From contig OZ024846.1 of the NCBI GenBank assembly GCA_964017145.1, forward strand, positions 2,666,001 to 2,730,000: DNA of 64,000 nucleotides, given 5' to 3'. This DNA comes from Agrocybe praecox. Lineage: Eukaryota; Basidiomycota; Agaricomycetes; Agaricales; Agrocybaceae. Below, in pieces: positions 1-13,630 of the stretch. Position 1 is the first letter of the stretch; every line of letters begins with the position of its first letter. A program made the translations under genes and the position numbers. The notes beneath the pieces were generated by a model. It ran no database searches. It was not told the DNA's origin and saw nothing but the letters and a program-made list of their open reading frames with translations.

Positions 1-269
1 GTATGCGTGATAAAGGTGGTAAGCCTCAGCCATGGGAGGTACGTCATTATACATTCTCATAATCGCTACATGTACTAATACCTATAAAGGCATCCTTTCG
101 ACACAAGCTGTCGAATGAGGGGAAATTCGTCCAAGTACGGAGACCGCCAAGCCATCCCGGAAGAGGCGACTTTTGGGTCATTCATATTGGACAGACGACA
201 AAGAAGCCTGTCCGAAGAAAGCCCAAAACAAAAAAGGCTCAGAGACCCGTCAAATCTGCGCCACCAGCC

Positions 270-596
270 ATGTCGTATTTTGCGGTCCCAGCGCACACCC
301 ACACCCACACACATCCGGATTCATCAACGGCAACATTCGCGCGCTCACTGCCTCCGTTTCCCTCCATGCTTTCCACCACGTCGACTACTTCTCCTTCGAG
401 CTCAATGCTTGCCTTATCGGAGTACGAATACCTGGATGTATCCGGAGTCCCCAATTCTCCGTATACATATACATACGGGCATTCCTTTTATCCTGATATG
501 TTCTCCTTTGACTCCAACATGCATCTATTCAACAACCATCCGATTTACAATTTATTTGAAGATCGCAGGCATATGTGGGAGAGATTGTCAGACTAA
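270..596 (+). CDS. possible small hypothetical protein
   Basis: An ATG-started open frame of 108 codons. It has a short His/Thr run near the N-terminus, a Ser/Thr-rich stretch, then a Tyr- and Phe-rich C-terminal half. I recognise no domain, signal peptide or membrane segment. It lies at the window edge and could be an isolated exon or chance; other frames overlap it and no splice context supports it. Confidence 0.15.
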   Translation: MSYFAVPAHTHTHTHPDSSTATFARSLPPFPSMLSTTSTTSPSSSMLALSEYEYLDVSGVPNSPYTYTYGHSFYPDMFSFDSNMHLFNNHPIYNLFEDRRHMWERLSD

Positions 597-599
597 TTC

Positions 600-3500
600 T
601 CGTATTTTGACGGAATGTACCAATGAAATTTACTTTTCTCGATCTGAAAAATCGCTTCCCAATTTCAAAATCTCAAGTTATTGCGAAATAATGCTGCATC
701 CAAATGTTTATTAAGGCCTAATATCAATCTAAAAAGTATTCTTTATCAAGTTTAAACAACGTGAGGAACCGAATTCATTTCCTAATATCGCATTTTTTTT
801 TGACGTATGATATTGGACATGTGTCTTAAGCTGTAAGAATTTGTTGGATTTTGACTCGCTTGGCTCCTAATCAAGCGCCGTAAATTGCTTGGCTTACCGT
901 CCGGCTTATCGTTCACATAACAACCATTTTATTATATATATGTCCATAATTTCGGATGTAAATTCCTTGTTCGTTTGCCACAAATAATACCCGCCCCCGT
1001 TTATTTCAATAGAATTTTGGTGCGCTCACGTACACCCCGAAGAGGCCACCTAGGACGAACGCGAACCGGTCTGGCGCGTGTGGTTAATCACGTGCATATT
1101 GACAGTCACTGCCGGAGATTATGTCAGCGCAACTTGAGCGCGACAGTCGGTAACCGGTAACCGTGAACCTCTTCTCTCCTTCTTTTGTATTGCTTTTGTG
1201 TCTTTCTTCCTTGCTCTTTCTACTTTTTTCCATCTCTGTCAACAGCGCCCGCCGGTAGCTTATTTCAAAGCAAGGCACCTTTCTGCCAGTGGAAGGACTC
1301 TTTCAATCCAATGTCTGGGTCCTGGCTCCTGACTCCTGAGATCCTGCTTTCGTTATTTTTGCTGTTGTTCACCGCAATGGGAGGAACTGCACACGGCTGC
1401 TTTCACGATGCCTTCGGAACGGAATTTTTCTTGTCACTGATAGCTGCATCATCAAGAAACGTAGTAGGCTTGTGTTTGACTGAAGTAAGCCCTGCCCGAA
1501 CTTGATGTTGTAACGAGGACTAACGGAAAGCACTATATTGTAAGAAGACCTGTGGCATTCTTACTCTCGGCGTCATCATATATGAGGTCAACATACACTG
1601 TTCCAGAAATACCTGCACCACAGCAGACGAACGTTCTCGGGGCTTTCTTTGCAGGAAAGTAATACCTGGGCCTGAATATCCGAAGTTTAGAGTTTTCCAA
1701 ATCGGCAACACACGACTCACTCAGATCTATATCGGACCATATGAAGACTATTGTAACCTCCAAATTTACGAGGGATGGGATATAAACCCAAATTACAATC
1801 GAAACTGTCGAGCCAGTTGCGCCGTCGCCGCTGGGTTGTCCATTCTTTGAATGCCGAATACAAATCGACGTCTTGTGTCCATGTGGAGAAGACAAATTAT
1901 GACGGGCGTAGCTATCTATGCGCACTTTCATTCAAACTCTGGGGTTGTCCGATGCTCCTTTTTTATCTGCTTTGAAATCTCGACCTTCGAACTCTTTTGT
2001 CTATTATTCTCGCATCGGGCGAAAATCCTCGAACGTCTTGGTTATTTCAATATGTCATACACTTTCCCCCTCCCACCGGGCTTCATGGAAGAATACCAGA
2101 GCTATACGTACCGCCTTCAACCAAAAATTCCATGACAACGACGAATAGGCTATATTTTTCGAACAGAAACATCCAAATACGAAATGTACACGCGTCTCAT
2201 CAAATTCCGGGTGCCTTTTCAGCCTCCCTTGGAGGTTGACCGCATCTGGTTGTCCATTTTCGAATCCTTCAATTGCGTTTCTTTCAAGTCGTCAAGAATT
2301 TTGGGAATGAAGTGAAGAAGCATTGAACATGAACACCGGGTAGATAAAACGAAGACTCCAGCAAGATGATTTGTAACTCATTTGTAACTCATATTGATGC
2401 GCGATATCCAGCTGTCAGTACGTTTGAGGTGCCATCTAATCAAAGAACACCCGCCGAAGTATTCACTTTCTTTTAGTGATAGAGATCTTTTGTTAATGCG
2501 CTTGTCAAATTATGGCGATCGTATAATATGATAATTGTTAACGTTTTAGCAACATAAAGCCTCCTATCTCCTCTGATTTATTGTCACTCTGTTAATGTGA
2601 AGTTCTTGTTTTATTATACCTGTTGCTCACCCCTAGAAGATTTGTGATGATAAAAATCGTTTGCTGACCACCTGTGAAATTCTACGGTAATGCCTTTGTC
2701 TCATTATTTAATTCAACACACGACTCTTTGTAAACATTTAGGTGAACAAAAGTAAACCTTCGTGAATCGTTGGGCTCCCCAATAGCTGAGAGGCTAAAAT
2801 TAGGCCACAAACAATTATTCAAAAAGTACAGCACGTGATTGGGTCGCATCAACGCACACGCGCAAAAGATGATCGAAGCTTCGTGTACAACAATGACTAT
2901 GGAAGAAGTCGTATCGCAGTCTGAATTTCGGTGGCAATTTCAGAGCTCGTTATGTATACTCTATCTTTCTGGGCCATTGTAGGAGGATCCGCGCGATGAC
3001 AAAGGAATAAACTTGACAAATCTTCGGACAGGCTGGGATAATTTCGAAGCTAGTATTTAATTAAATGCCACATCACCAATTTATTGTTGCGATAATGCAG
3101 CTTCAAGACAAAACACAACCAGCTATGGGCATATTCAAATATGGCTCCGACGAAAAAATTCAGGTATAAAAAACGCACACTTCTCGTTCTTCAATTTCAG
3201 TGCGGCAGTCATCATTTTATCACAAATAGCCTGCTCTAAGATCTATACTTGCTTTATCTTCAGCAAACTCGGTCTACATGCTTTATATAAAGCAATTTCA
3301 TGGTATGAACAAATTCATAATATTGCATCTCTACCAACAAGCTAATGCGATATTTGCTCGCCATGTTTTAGATATGGGAACTCAGATAAATTCTGCTTCA
3401 TGTCTGATAACGTTAACTTTAGTATCGCGGACTGGCATAGTGTGGTGGACCTCACGTCAGAGCTGTATAAACGATGAAAACTACAAGACTACGGTGGCTG

Positions 3501-4840
3501 TACATCCGACCATCCCCCGGAATCTCAAAATTCTTCCCGGCGAAATATGTACGGAAAGAGCAAGGCAAGGCAGACGTACAACAGCGTCGACGTTACTCCA
3601 CCAGTACCCTCATCACCAGGCCCGTCCTCGCAACTCTATGGAGGGCATCGGCTACCATCGCCAATCACATCCCTGCTGTCCCTCCCGCTCCCCACGACTA
3701 CTACTTTCCTACTATAAACTACCCATACGCTAGCCACCATTATGGAGTCGGAATCGCCGCTTTTGTACCCGATTCGCGTTCGAATTATCATCATCCATAC
3801 CACGCAGCACTCTTCCCAGCTATGGCACGCGGGCGGGATAAATCCAAAGTCGCTATATGAGCCTTTTTATCCACAAGCAGCAGTCCGGTAACAGGTGCGA
3901 TAGGGGTTTCACCATCCAGGGGGCATTCGACGCACTACGTTCAACTGACAACTCGTTCTTTTATCTTATCGCAATAATCTATTAATGCCAATGCAACTCT
4001 TAAGCACATAGAAGCAAAGCAAAGCTTCAGATTTTTTCGCTGAGTCGGAACCGCTGCAAGCTAGCGTCACTACTCTATCTATTTACCGTTATACAATTTC
4101 AAACAATTTTATTTTAAATATCAGAAATAAGCTGTTAGATCTAATTATAGCATCACGGACATCTCAAGAAACCTCGGGGGCGTTGTCTCTACTAATTGCA
4201 TATTGTCAATATATAAGGTTAGTATGCTGAGAGTATGATGTGTCTGTTTAAATGGTTCCAATTTCCCAATTTTCTTTCTCTATTAATACAGAACTGTCAA
4301 GCCGTTTTAGAGAACTGGTTCCCAGTATTAAGGAGGCTCCTGTTACTGAGGATGTCGTGGAAGATCAAGCGATAATGCCACTTCCGATCAATGAAGCAAG
4401 ATAAGACACTTTTCCCACCCTAGATTCGGTAACTTATGTTAATAGCTGGGTTGGGCTCTCGAAACACATTCATTCAAGCACTAATGCGCGCCAATTGGAC
4501 TCTTGCCACGTCGTGAAAGACCAACGCGTTCACCGTTATAAGCTTGGAGGCTAAGAGATTCTAGGTACTTGTTCTCATCGTATATTTAACAGGGAAGAAA
4601 GTTCCGTTTTCATTTGTGCGCAGCCTCGGGATGAAAGGACATCAAAAAAGGAAACGCGGGGAAACGCCTTGCGGCGGACATCCAGGAACAACGGGTGATG
4701 GCATGATCACATGATCTTGGTTCGACTTTGTACGCGACTCGGCCTGTATATGATCCCTCCTCTCTCTCCCGCGTTCCCCATCCTCCACACTGGAATCTCA
4801 GGATATCCACCCCTCACAACACTCTAAAACCTTTTAAACA
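600..4840. other. long stretch without a supported gene
   Basis: About 4.2 kb in which every open frame is short, lacks a recognisable domain and overlaps others on both strands. Base composition is AT-rich in places. The last 250 bases probably hold the promoter and 5' leader of the membrane-protein gene that follows. Confidence 0.5.
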
Positions 4841-4993
4841 AAGTCTTCGTATGTTTCTGAGTGTATTTTTCATCGCAGTTCTGCTGATAATCTCCCCGTA
4901 TCCGCTTCACAGTCAGGAAGCACACCCACGCTCACTACTAACGATTATTTTTGACAGCAACGAATTGTATAAAACCAACAAAATTATAGAGAT

Positions 4994-7887
4994 ATGGCAC
5001 AACCCTCACAAGTGTTTCCACCGTGGCTTACACCGTCTCTGGTTCAAATAACAGATGCAGCAGGAGCTGTGGCTACAGAGACCACCGTTGTATATATTCC
5101 GCCCACATACTTTGGACCCAGTGTGAGTGCAAAGTCTTTGGGATTATCAGAAGGAGGGTACTAATTCAACGAGCAGATACCACTAGGTTCTTTGTATATC
5201 TTCGGTGGCACCACTGAACCTGCGACGATTGTGCTTCCAGGCGCATCCACCTCTGCTGTACCATCTCCTATTACGACTACTGCGATACCTATAACAACAT
5301 CTCTTACGACAATAGCGACACCCACGACATCTGTACCAACATCAACACCATCATCTACCTCTGCGACACCCACCTCCATTTCTTCATCATCTGTATCTTT
5401 AACATCATCTTTATCTGAACCTACATCAATCCAAACATCATTTTCCTTTTCAACAGGATCGATACAGTCACAAACCACATCACCATCTAGCACCGCAACA
5501 TCCACTGGGGCAATCGGACATGCGAGCGGCCTTACCAGGGGTCAACTTGTTGGCGTCATTGTTGCCAGCATTCTCGGGCTAATCTTCTTCTTTGTCCTTG
5601 CTTTATTCTTGTTCCTTTGCATCAAAGGGCGTAGGAACAGGCGTCAATTTGCTACTCTCACTCCCATTGATGAGGACTACTTCATTGTACCTCCAGGGGG
5701 CCGTCTTCCAGGAGAAGGTTCTCCTCGTCACAGTGGAGAAGAAGCTGATCCATTCTTACAACAAAGCAGCGGCAGCGGAAGAGCTCGGGGAGGACAGGCT
5801 GCTGCGGTTGGTGCTGCTGCGGGCGTAGGTGCTGCTGCCATGACCCAAGTCCCTAGTCAAGCTGCTTCTCGCAATGGAGGCAGCCGTGTGCCACCCCCAG
5901 TCGCGACCAACGGCAGCAACTCGTCTGGATCCACCAATTCCAATGCATCAGGTTTTGGAGTCCTTTTGGACAGGCCTAGTCTTGGTTATCTTCCCGTTAT
6001 GCCTGAACACGAACACGAAGCTCTTGGAACTCCTTTGTCACCTGTGGATATGGAAAGAATCGGCCGTGAACATGTTCTTCCTGACGAATCAGCACAATAC
6101 CCAGACGAGGAATATACCGGTGCCTATGCTTACTCCATGGGTTCCCAAGCTCCTCCCCGTCTCGTAGAGCCAACCACAGATACGCCCCTCCTAGGCGGTC
6201 CGGTTCGCCCACCTTTCGTCTCCCAGCCTTCTCGTCTCTCAGATAAATCCTCCTTTGAGCATGAAAATGCAACCCTCATGGTAGCTCGTCGCGTGAAGGC
6301 TGAAGATCTAGGTCCTCGTTCGCTCTCGCAACAATCAGAGTCCACCGCCGGACCCAGCAACAGACCCAACAGCGGACTTCTTGCAGCCCTCGGACTTAGT
6401 GGATTGGCCAACCTCGGTCGTATGAGCTGGTTCAAAAATCTCGATTCACCACGCCACTCCGGTTCGACGCGCACTCATCGTTCTGCTGAAAGGCTCTCCG
6501 AAAAGGATGTTGAGAGTGGAAAGTCCTTGCTCAGTCCTGATATACGTCCTGCAGATAGTTTTGGTCAACGAACTCGTGTTACGAATGTTGGAACTGGACC
6601 TGATGGCCTTCGTCCTGCTTCAGGGGTTAGCGCTCGCAGCGGTACCTCTGGAGGCACGATTTATCACGATGCGGCATCTTCGATCCCTGGAACACCCGCA
6701 ATTGCTTCTCTTCCTCGAGCATTGACCCCTCCCGATGCAGTCCCAGTTTCCAGCGAACATGCATGGATCTCTAGCCCACTTTTGAACCAACCACCTGCGT
6801 ATAGCAACCCCTTAACATCTCCTGCTCCATCTTCGCCCACACCTCCCCCTCCTGCTGATATCCTTGATATGCCTGCGCCTACCGCTCTTAACCATTTCTC
6901 GTCGCTCTCGTCAATTAAAGAGACATCCACTGGTAGCAGCTTTTCATCCAAGCCACCACCCTTCTTCCCTCCGGGTTTGGACACGATCAGACCTGTTGGA
7001 TGGTCAATGGATAGTTCTACGGTTACAGATGTGACTGCTTCGAGGGGATCTTTCGGGCCTTCGTATGGATTGGGTATGATAGGAATGGATCACGCTGATG
7101 CTATTGCGATTGACATCCTGGAAGAGGCTCCTCCGAACGCTGAACATGGATGGAGGAATCTGGCAGCTTCCGGAGGACTCGTCGGTGCTGGCAGACGGAC
7201 TACCTTTGGCTTGGTACGTATCACTATTTCAAAGCTACATTGATCGTGATTCCTGACGCAGATTTTCTTGTCTAGTTCTCACCCGGTTCTGGCGTAGCTT
7301 CTGAACAAGGCTCATTACACTCAATGGCATCGGACTTCACTCGGTCAATGAGGTCCACAGGATCAGCAGCTGCTTCGAGGCGTGACATGCAAGGTTCAAT
7401 CGGCTCCAACTCCTCTCGTCCCTCAGCGCACTCTGTTGCTCAGTCCATGGGCAGCGGGCTTTCTGTCTCTCATTCTCTTGTCCGCCAAGGTAGCATAACA
7501 TCCGACGACCGTCGACGAGGCACCAACTCCCCTGCTCTCTCAGCATTCGGATACCAAAGTCGACAGGCGACTCAGTCGGGGTTGGCTAGGGAGGTGCATA
7601 TCCACGACCAGGCTTCATCGCCAGGCTTGCCTGCAGAGGCGGCTGTACCGACAATTGGGTCTCCACCTTCGGCACATATGACCCCTGATAAGACGAACAC
7701 GATCAGGTCGGTCGGGTCGGGGTCGACGACTGTTATGGGTCTAGATGGGAATACTACTTTCTCGACACTGCGAGCTGGATCTCCTCCGACAGAGCGCTCG
7801 ATCAGTCCCCTGAGTATGACCTTCTCGATGGACGCTCCTTGGGCTGGAGGGCTGGATAGTAATTGGCAACCGACTGCGGCTCCTTGA
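4994..7887 (+). CDS. Ser/Thr-rich single-pass membrane protein
   Basis: Three exons: 4994-5122, 5177-7213, 7276-7887, with GTGAGT and GTACGT donors; 925 aa if ATG 4994 is the start. The N-terminal region ends in a Thr/Ser-rich segment. A strong transmembrane helix follows (VGVIVASILGLIFFFVLALF), then the basic stop-transfer KGRRNRR and a very long cytoplasmic tail of about 740 residues rich in Ser, Pro and Gly. This is the layout of a fungal type I surface or sensor-like protein, but no catalytic domain is seen and I do not know the family. No signal peptide is encoded at ATG 4994. A hydrophobic leader starting at ATG 4851 (MFLSVFFIAVLLIISP) would join in frame through an intron at about 4899-4989, so the true start may be there. 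Structure is sure, function is not. Confidence 0.75.
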
Positions 7888-8800
7888 AGCTCATTATGAT
7901 GCTGGTGGCTGTGATGTTTTATGACAACGACGATGACGACGATGATGATGAAAATGGATTTTCTGTGCTTCATTTTTTCTTGCTTTCCTTTTTTTGGATA
8001 GGATGCATGCCGGGCGGGCGTGTCTTTTCCTTGATGAGATGAGCGTTAGGCTCATCTCGAAATTGGGACTTTGAACTTGGAGGCTCGTTCCTCCAACCTT
8101 GATTTCCTATTTCTTTCATTCAGGATGCATGGTCCCACACGCAAAGCGCTAGGCTTTCGCTGGATTGGGTAGATACCAGATCCATCACGCACTACGAGGA
8201 TAGCACGCCACGAATTCCCTTTCTTTTTTGGTTACTCCAGATGCTGTTCGGAGAGACTATATTTTATTCTTTTTTCTGGTTTTCTTGTTTCCTTCTCCCT
8301 TTGTTCACCCCCTTCTCCGAGTCCTTCATCTTTACCGCCTTCGAACTCTCATCCTTGATTTCCGACCATGTCTACGTCTACGTATGTACCAGTGCTTGCT
8401 TGATTCCTGAATCACGAACGTTCGTAACTACTTACCATCTGCATCTGCATCATCTTCTGATTCTCGCCTACTTATACTTGCATTTAAAGTATACTTATTA
8501 CTGAATTCTTACCTACTTACGACTTGATTACGATTTGTACATACATCAATTTTTTTATATCTCACGTATCTCAATACATACACTGCATGTTTATGATTCC
8601 TGGAATGTTGAGTGATCATTTCCTGTGTCGTAAGAAAGGACGTTTGCAATGTTGGCGTAGGGGAGAAGTGTTGGGCCATCAAATTGAGGAACGATGGCAG
8701 TTTGTTTTTGCGCCCACTAAAGAGCAGCGTTGATGGTTCAGAGGACAAGCAATTAAGGAAAGAAATATATGATACACATAAAATGAGAGACTACGAGAAA
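7888..8800. other. 3' region with three consecutive hairpins
   Basis: Intergenic space between converging genes. Right after the membrane-protein stop it holds three perfect or near-perfect stem-loops: 8036-8058 (9-bp stem, loop GTTAG), 8077-8096 (7-bp stem TTGGAGG/CCTCCAA) and 8143-8157 (5-bp stem AAAGC/GCTTT, loop GCTAG). The rest is T-rich with no supported gene. Confidence 0.45.
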
Positions 8801-8809
8801 CCCATCATT

Positions 8810-10058
8810 CTATGGTGCACCCTTTTCAGCTTCCAGTGCTTCAAGTCGTGCAATTTGCCTGAAAAAAGAAGAAAGGAGGGAGGGGTTAGAAGTCGAGCGA
8901 GACATGGTAACAAAGTTCTAAAAACTGACTTGTCGCGAATTGCCTCTTGCCACCTTTGCAGTTTCGCTGTCTCGTGCAGTTGGAAGCCATAGATACGTGG
9001 ACGATAACGCTCAGCTTTCAAAGCCACAGTAGCGGTGCTTATGCCCTCTCCACCTCCCTCCGTCGCGATAGCAGTTTCAGGTTCTTCCCGCAATCGCCGC
9101 TTAGTCTTGGAATCACCGCCGTTGTCTTTGTTGGACGCGGATACGGATGAGAGGTCACCGTCTTTAGGAGGGATTAGGGTTGGGTAGACGAGGAAGAGCA
9201 GGTGGGGGAAGGTCGTCCCGAAGTAGGCGCCGTCGATAGAGCCGTGCCGCGAGGATTTAGGAGAGTATAAGTCTTCGCAACGGCCGCAGAAGAGCTTGAC
9301 GGATTTCTCGTAGGGGATGTCGGTCAATCCGACGGGGAGGAGTGGCTGGGAGTGGCAGAGCACACGGGGGCACCGTCCAAAGTCGGCGCGTTTGTATTTT
9401 TCGAGCTGGGATGATGTTGATTGGAGAAATGGGGTGGTAAGACGGAGACTACGTACCATTTTTGTAAGCCCTCGTGCTGTTACAATCCAGCGTGCATGAA
9501 TGAGCCCATAGAGAAGTCGCGCTTGAACGTCCAGCGATCCGCGAAGTTCGTCCAGGATATCGTCGTCTATATAATATAATCAAGCTAAAGGGCTCATTTG
9601 GCAAATAAAATAACGTACCTAGGCTATCGGTGATGAGGTCCAAAGCTTGAGGGTAATTGGCAACTTCGTTGTTTAACCCAGTGAGATTGAAACGATCCAG
9701 GATAAAGTCTTCATCGACTTCGCAGAAGTATTCGTTCCCTTTGGACGATAAGAACCAGGAAATCCACTAGAGGATGATATCGTTATTGAGAGTTATTTTT
9801 TTAACTTGGATTATGGACAGGTCGTACTGTGCTGAAGGATTCAAGGGTAGAACAGGTAAAAAAGATTAGTTTATTGATTGAATTGCTTTGAAAGAAATAA
9901 AAGTTCGCGTACCTTGAGTAATCTGAATCTGATCCTGTCGATGGGTCTTCCACTTTTGAAACGGTTAGATTTTTGGCTGAGGATTGTGTTATAAAATACT
10001 CAACTTGTCCGTCGACGTTCAAGTGCAACCAGGTTAGAAAACGAGGCAACGATCCCAT
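8810..10058 (-). CDS. casein kinase II regulatory (beta) subunit
   Basis: Regulatory subunit of the constitutive Ser/Thr kinase CK2; it dimerises through a zinc finger and bridges two catalytic subunits. Exons on the minus strand: 10058-9913, 9831-9828 (4 nt), 9766-9619, 9566-9457, 9405-8930, 8858-8810; 310 aa. Family hallmarks are clear: an acidic Ser-rich N-terminus, [20 protein letters not shown], the helical block ending [11 protein letters not shown], the zinc-finger cysteines CPRVLC (148, 153) and CGRC (176, 179), [18 protein letters not shown], and the C-terminal [11 protein letters not shown]. The acidic loop before that motif is long, as in fungal homologues. The 4-nt exon CACA is required to restore frame into WISWF. 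The first ~35 codons (MGSLPRF...) are unusual and the true start may lie in an upstream exon. Confidence 0.92.
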
Positions 10059-10356
10059 TCGAGTCACAAGAACGTGACGAGATAAGATAAGATCAAGAGA
10101 TCATCCCGATGGGCCACAATTTATATTTTTGTTCCTTGTCTACCACCACCACAGCACTTCTCATCCAGAAAGAAAGAACGCCACACTGGTTGGAATATTT
10201 CTACGATGCTTGAGAAACTTACCATACTGCTCTTAGAAATCGTCGAGAAAATGTCCAAATCAACTGTGTAAGCTTCGATTTTGATGCCGACACAATTCAT
10301 TATGGGGATCCGAACTAGCAGGGCAGGGTCGCTTCTACGCCCGTTCTTTCATAACC

Positions 10357-11823
10357 ATGAAGGAACCCGAAAAACTACCCTTCGATGTCCTCCGCTATGG
10401 TATTTTTCAAGCTCTGCTACTCACAGCTATCATCCCAGGACAAGCACGAATAGTACAAGTGACGTGCATGGCACTCGTGGCCCCAATATCGTACCACCTC
10501 ATCACCAAAACTAGCACAGGGGACGCTGCAGGAGATTTGGGACTAGGCTCTGCGCTGTTGACTCAGATACTTGTAGCTTTGGATCTTATATTTTTTCGAG
10601 ACCCCAATACGCTCAAGGACTTAGAGGACCCTGCGAAGGAGAGTAGGAAGATGATTACGGAACAGACCTTTTCGCGTCGTCTGCGATGGGCGCTCACTTT
10701 GTACACCAACGTACGCGGTATCGGATGGGCGCATGAGCCTCTTCACCTTCCTCCTCGGCCAGCTCCGCAGACGACGCGTCGCAAGTTTATCTGGGATCAT
10801 CTCTTCAGAGTGCTAGGCTGTGGGCTCCTGGAATTGGTCCTGACGGTTTTAAACGCGTCTAATCCTCGTATGACCGCTGACGACGTTGGGCTTCTATCGA
10901 AGTATGCATGGTATTGGCGCGTTATGGGCGTGCTTTGCTTTGGAGTGGCTGGGGCGGTGAGGATTGAGGGGGTGTATTGCCTTTTGTCGATGGCTGTTGT
11001 TGGGTGTGGGTTTTCTTCCCCTCGTAGGTGGCCGAATGCTTTTGGGACTCCGTTGGATGCTTGGAGCGTACAAAGGTTTTGGAGGTTCGTTTTTCGTTAA
11101 TTTCTTTCTTTTTTGTTCTTCGAACTAACGTGTACACTCTTCGCAGGAGAGTGTGGCATCAGAACTTGAGGAAGGTAATTGCTTGTCTTATCGTTATCCT
11201 TCCCATCTTTTTAAAAAGAAACACAGTCAGCTCTAGGGTGCACCGAATTCATCTTGAGCGAAATTTTAGGCCTTTGTCCCTCCTCCTCTGGAACTAAAAT
11301 GTTCGCCAAAACCATCAACATCGCAACGAAATTTGCGAGATTGTACATCGCCTTCGCCGTTACCGGTCTGGTCCACATCGGAGGAGAATACATGTTCCTC
11401 GGGAAGATGGGATATGGGGCTTTCAAATTTTTCGCTCTCCAAGCTGTCGGTATCACGTTGGAGAAGGTCGTTTCTGTCTGCTTCTCCGGCTTGTTTCATC
11501 AATCTCCTGCGGTGAAAGGAACGACGACGGCCGACAAGAAACTAACCAACGCCAATGATCATCCCAAAGGCATCAATGGGTGTTCTGGCGTGCGCGTTTC
11601 TTCTGTCCGACCTCAGAACGAATCAAATGGAAATCATCATCATCCTCAAGACCCCATACAAACAACGAATGACAAGCCAGATTCGGACTTGTTGGTTAGA
11701 TGTATAGGTTACATCTGGGTTATTCTTTGGTTCTCTTGGTCTGCTTCGTTCATGATCGATCCGATGATCACTACGGGGATGTTCGTTCATCCGAGTTTGG
11801 ATTTGAGGACGTGGTTTGTTTGA
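10357..11823 (+). CDS. wax-synthase-domain (MBOAT-like) membrane acyltransferase
   Basis: Three exons: 10357-11084, 11147-11174 (28 nt), 11227-11823; 450 aa. The protein is highly hydrophobic with several predicted helices. It carries the wax-synthase-domain signature FWRRVWHQ at about residues 241-248, after the conserved FGTPLDAWSV lead-in, and the hydrophobic histidine motif TGLVHIGGEYMF around residue 302, the likely active-site region. Members of this fold move acyl groups onto alcohols or onto terpenoid or trichothecene hydroxyls in the ER membrane. A low-complexity insert (about residues 345-400) separates the last helices. The substrate cannot be read from sequence. No terpene or polyketide core gene is nearby, so there is no sign of a secondary-metabolite cluster. 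Confidence 0.85.
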
Positions 11824-11829
11824 GGATGG

Positions 11830-13620
11830 ATTCGAACTTCATGCGTCACGAATTTTGGGGGAGGAGAAAGGTGTTTGTATGATGCGGTTGGGGTTTTAGG
11901 CCGCTATTTAATTTAATTTAATTTTTTCACTTTTATGGATATTTTACAGGCTTATCGGTGACCTTGCCCCGGCCGTGTCATAATTATAGTCTTTCGAAAC
12001 AAATCTCATTTCTTGTTAGAGAACGAGCCTTTCTTCATGGCTTTTTCTCTTTATCCGACGGTCTATGTGCATCTACGGTACATAGCCCGGTCATATCTCC
12101 GCCTCACCAAAATAGTACGTCGTTGAGGTAACGAGGGCTACATATTAGCGCCCATATTAAAGGTCGAGAACCGTTATATCAAAGGTCGTCATCATATCCC
12201 GAGTTTATCAAGTTGCAACTGTTTCTGTTTCTGTTGCCCCTCCAGTCCGCGACAACGTGCGACAACGTAGAACACCCCAATTGATCATGTCAAGTCGCAA
12301 TTGCAAATGCAAGATAACCTCTTGGCCTATATACATTTTTGAACATGTGGAGATTTGTGGTCGTCGCGTATCAATGTGTGGAGACTTTTTGATGATTTTT
12401 GATGATTTTCATTTTATTACATCTGGTGGCTATTTAATATTATTCTTGTATTATTATTGGGGTGATGATTTTTAGCGCTTAAGTTGATAACATCAGATGT
12501 GATCAGGAACTTGTGAAGGACGATCATCTGACTCTGGGGTATTCCGATTCCGCACGGCGCTCCCTAGGCCTAGGGTAGCCTCGATTCTCGAACTTGCCAA
12601 AACAAAAACAAAAAAGAAATCACGACACTGGACTTGGAGACGGACATAAGGAAGTTGCATGTACGCTGTCTCTTGCTGCCAGGTACAAGCACCTATTATA
12701 TGCATAACCAAGTGGTGAAATGATCAATTGATGCATACTCTACCTTCAAATGAACAACACCGAGCAGACACGGAATGAAGCCGCAAATTGTATCATCCAT
12801 CATCATCATCGTGGGCCATGTGGTCGTCATGGGATTAATTATATTCATCCTGCCTGAGCTTGCAGCTCGCCAGGCCATGTCTCTACATATGTATAGTTGG
12901 TTTTCGCACCAAAAATACTCATATTCCAGGCCCGAAGCTGACCATGCTTTCTTTCACACCGAAACGCCTTTCTGTGAACGTCTACTTACTATAGAAGCGG
13001 CCGAAACTTGACTGTGATTTTCGAAAATGTCGATAAGTTTGAAACACAGTCACATCCGTAGCCATAGCCATGACCGTAGGACGTACATTGTATCCGATTA
13101 TGTCGCCTTACAAGACTTGGCATATTTTACTTAAAACGCCACGCCACGCCACGGAAGGAAAAAAGTCAAGACGTTTCCGGACTTTGAAACCCCCGCATGC
13201 GCATACGCTTACTGGACCGATCTATTTTCGTACGACTCGCCATCGATCATCATCGATCATTCTCCATCCCACCAATCATGGCACTTGGCACTGCGGTCCC
13301 ATGTCAATGGTCCAGATTGAAACTTCAAACGACCTCATGATGCTGATGATGCGATGCGACGTTGATTCCCGGAAGGGGTTGATGCTGGGCAGAGTACGAG
13401 GTATGAGTATGGGGAACTTTTATGGGAAATTGGAACTATACATACCACATATTTCCATTCCTCCCGACGCCCAGGCTGGGAGTTGATTGTTCGTCTTTTT
13501 GCGCTCTCACCACAGTCGTACGTGGTTATTCCTCGATATTGCCGACCTTGGAACGTTCCCTTTGCGCACTCTTCGTGGACGTTCGTATGCGGGAAAGAGA
13601 GTTGGCATTGAAGGAGTCGA
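11830..13620. other. intergenic stretch without a supported gene
   Basis: About 1.8 kb between two plus-strand genes. Short open frames on both strands have no domain and no splice support. A CGCCA triplet repeat lies at 13138-13150. The last 200 bases probably include the promoter of the next gene. Confidence 0.5.
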
Positions 13621-13630
13621 ATGAGCTACT

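Noticed and set aside
5161..5505. Minus-strand frame rich in Asp and Val
   Set aside because: It is the antisense shadow of the Thr/Ser codons of the membrane protein.
12696..12878. Short minus-strand frame considered as a pheromone precursor
   Set aside because: No CaaX end and no mating-type genes nearby.
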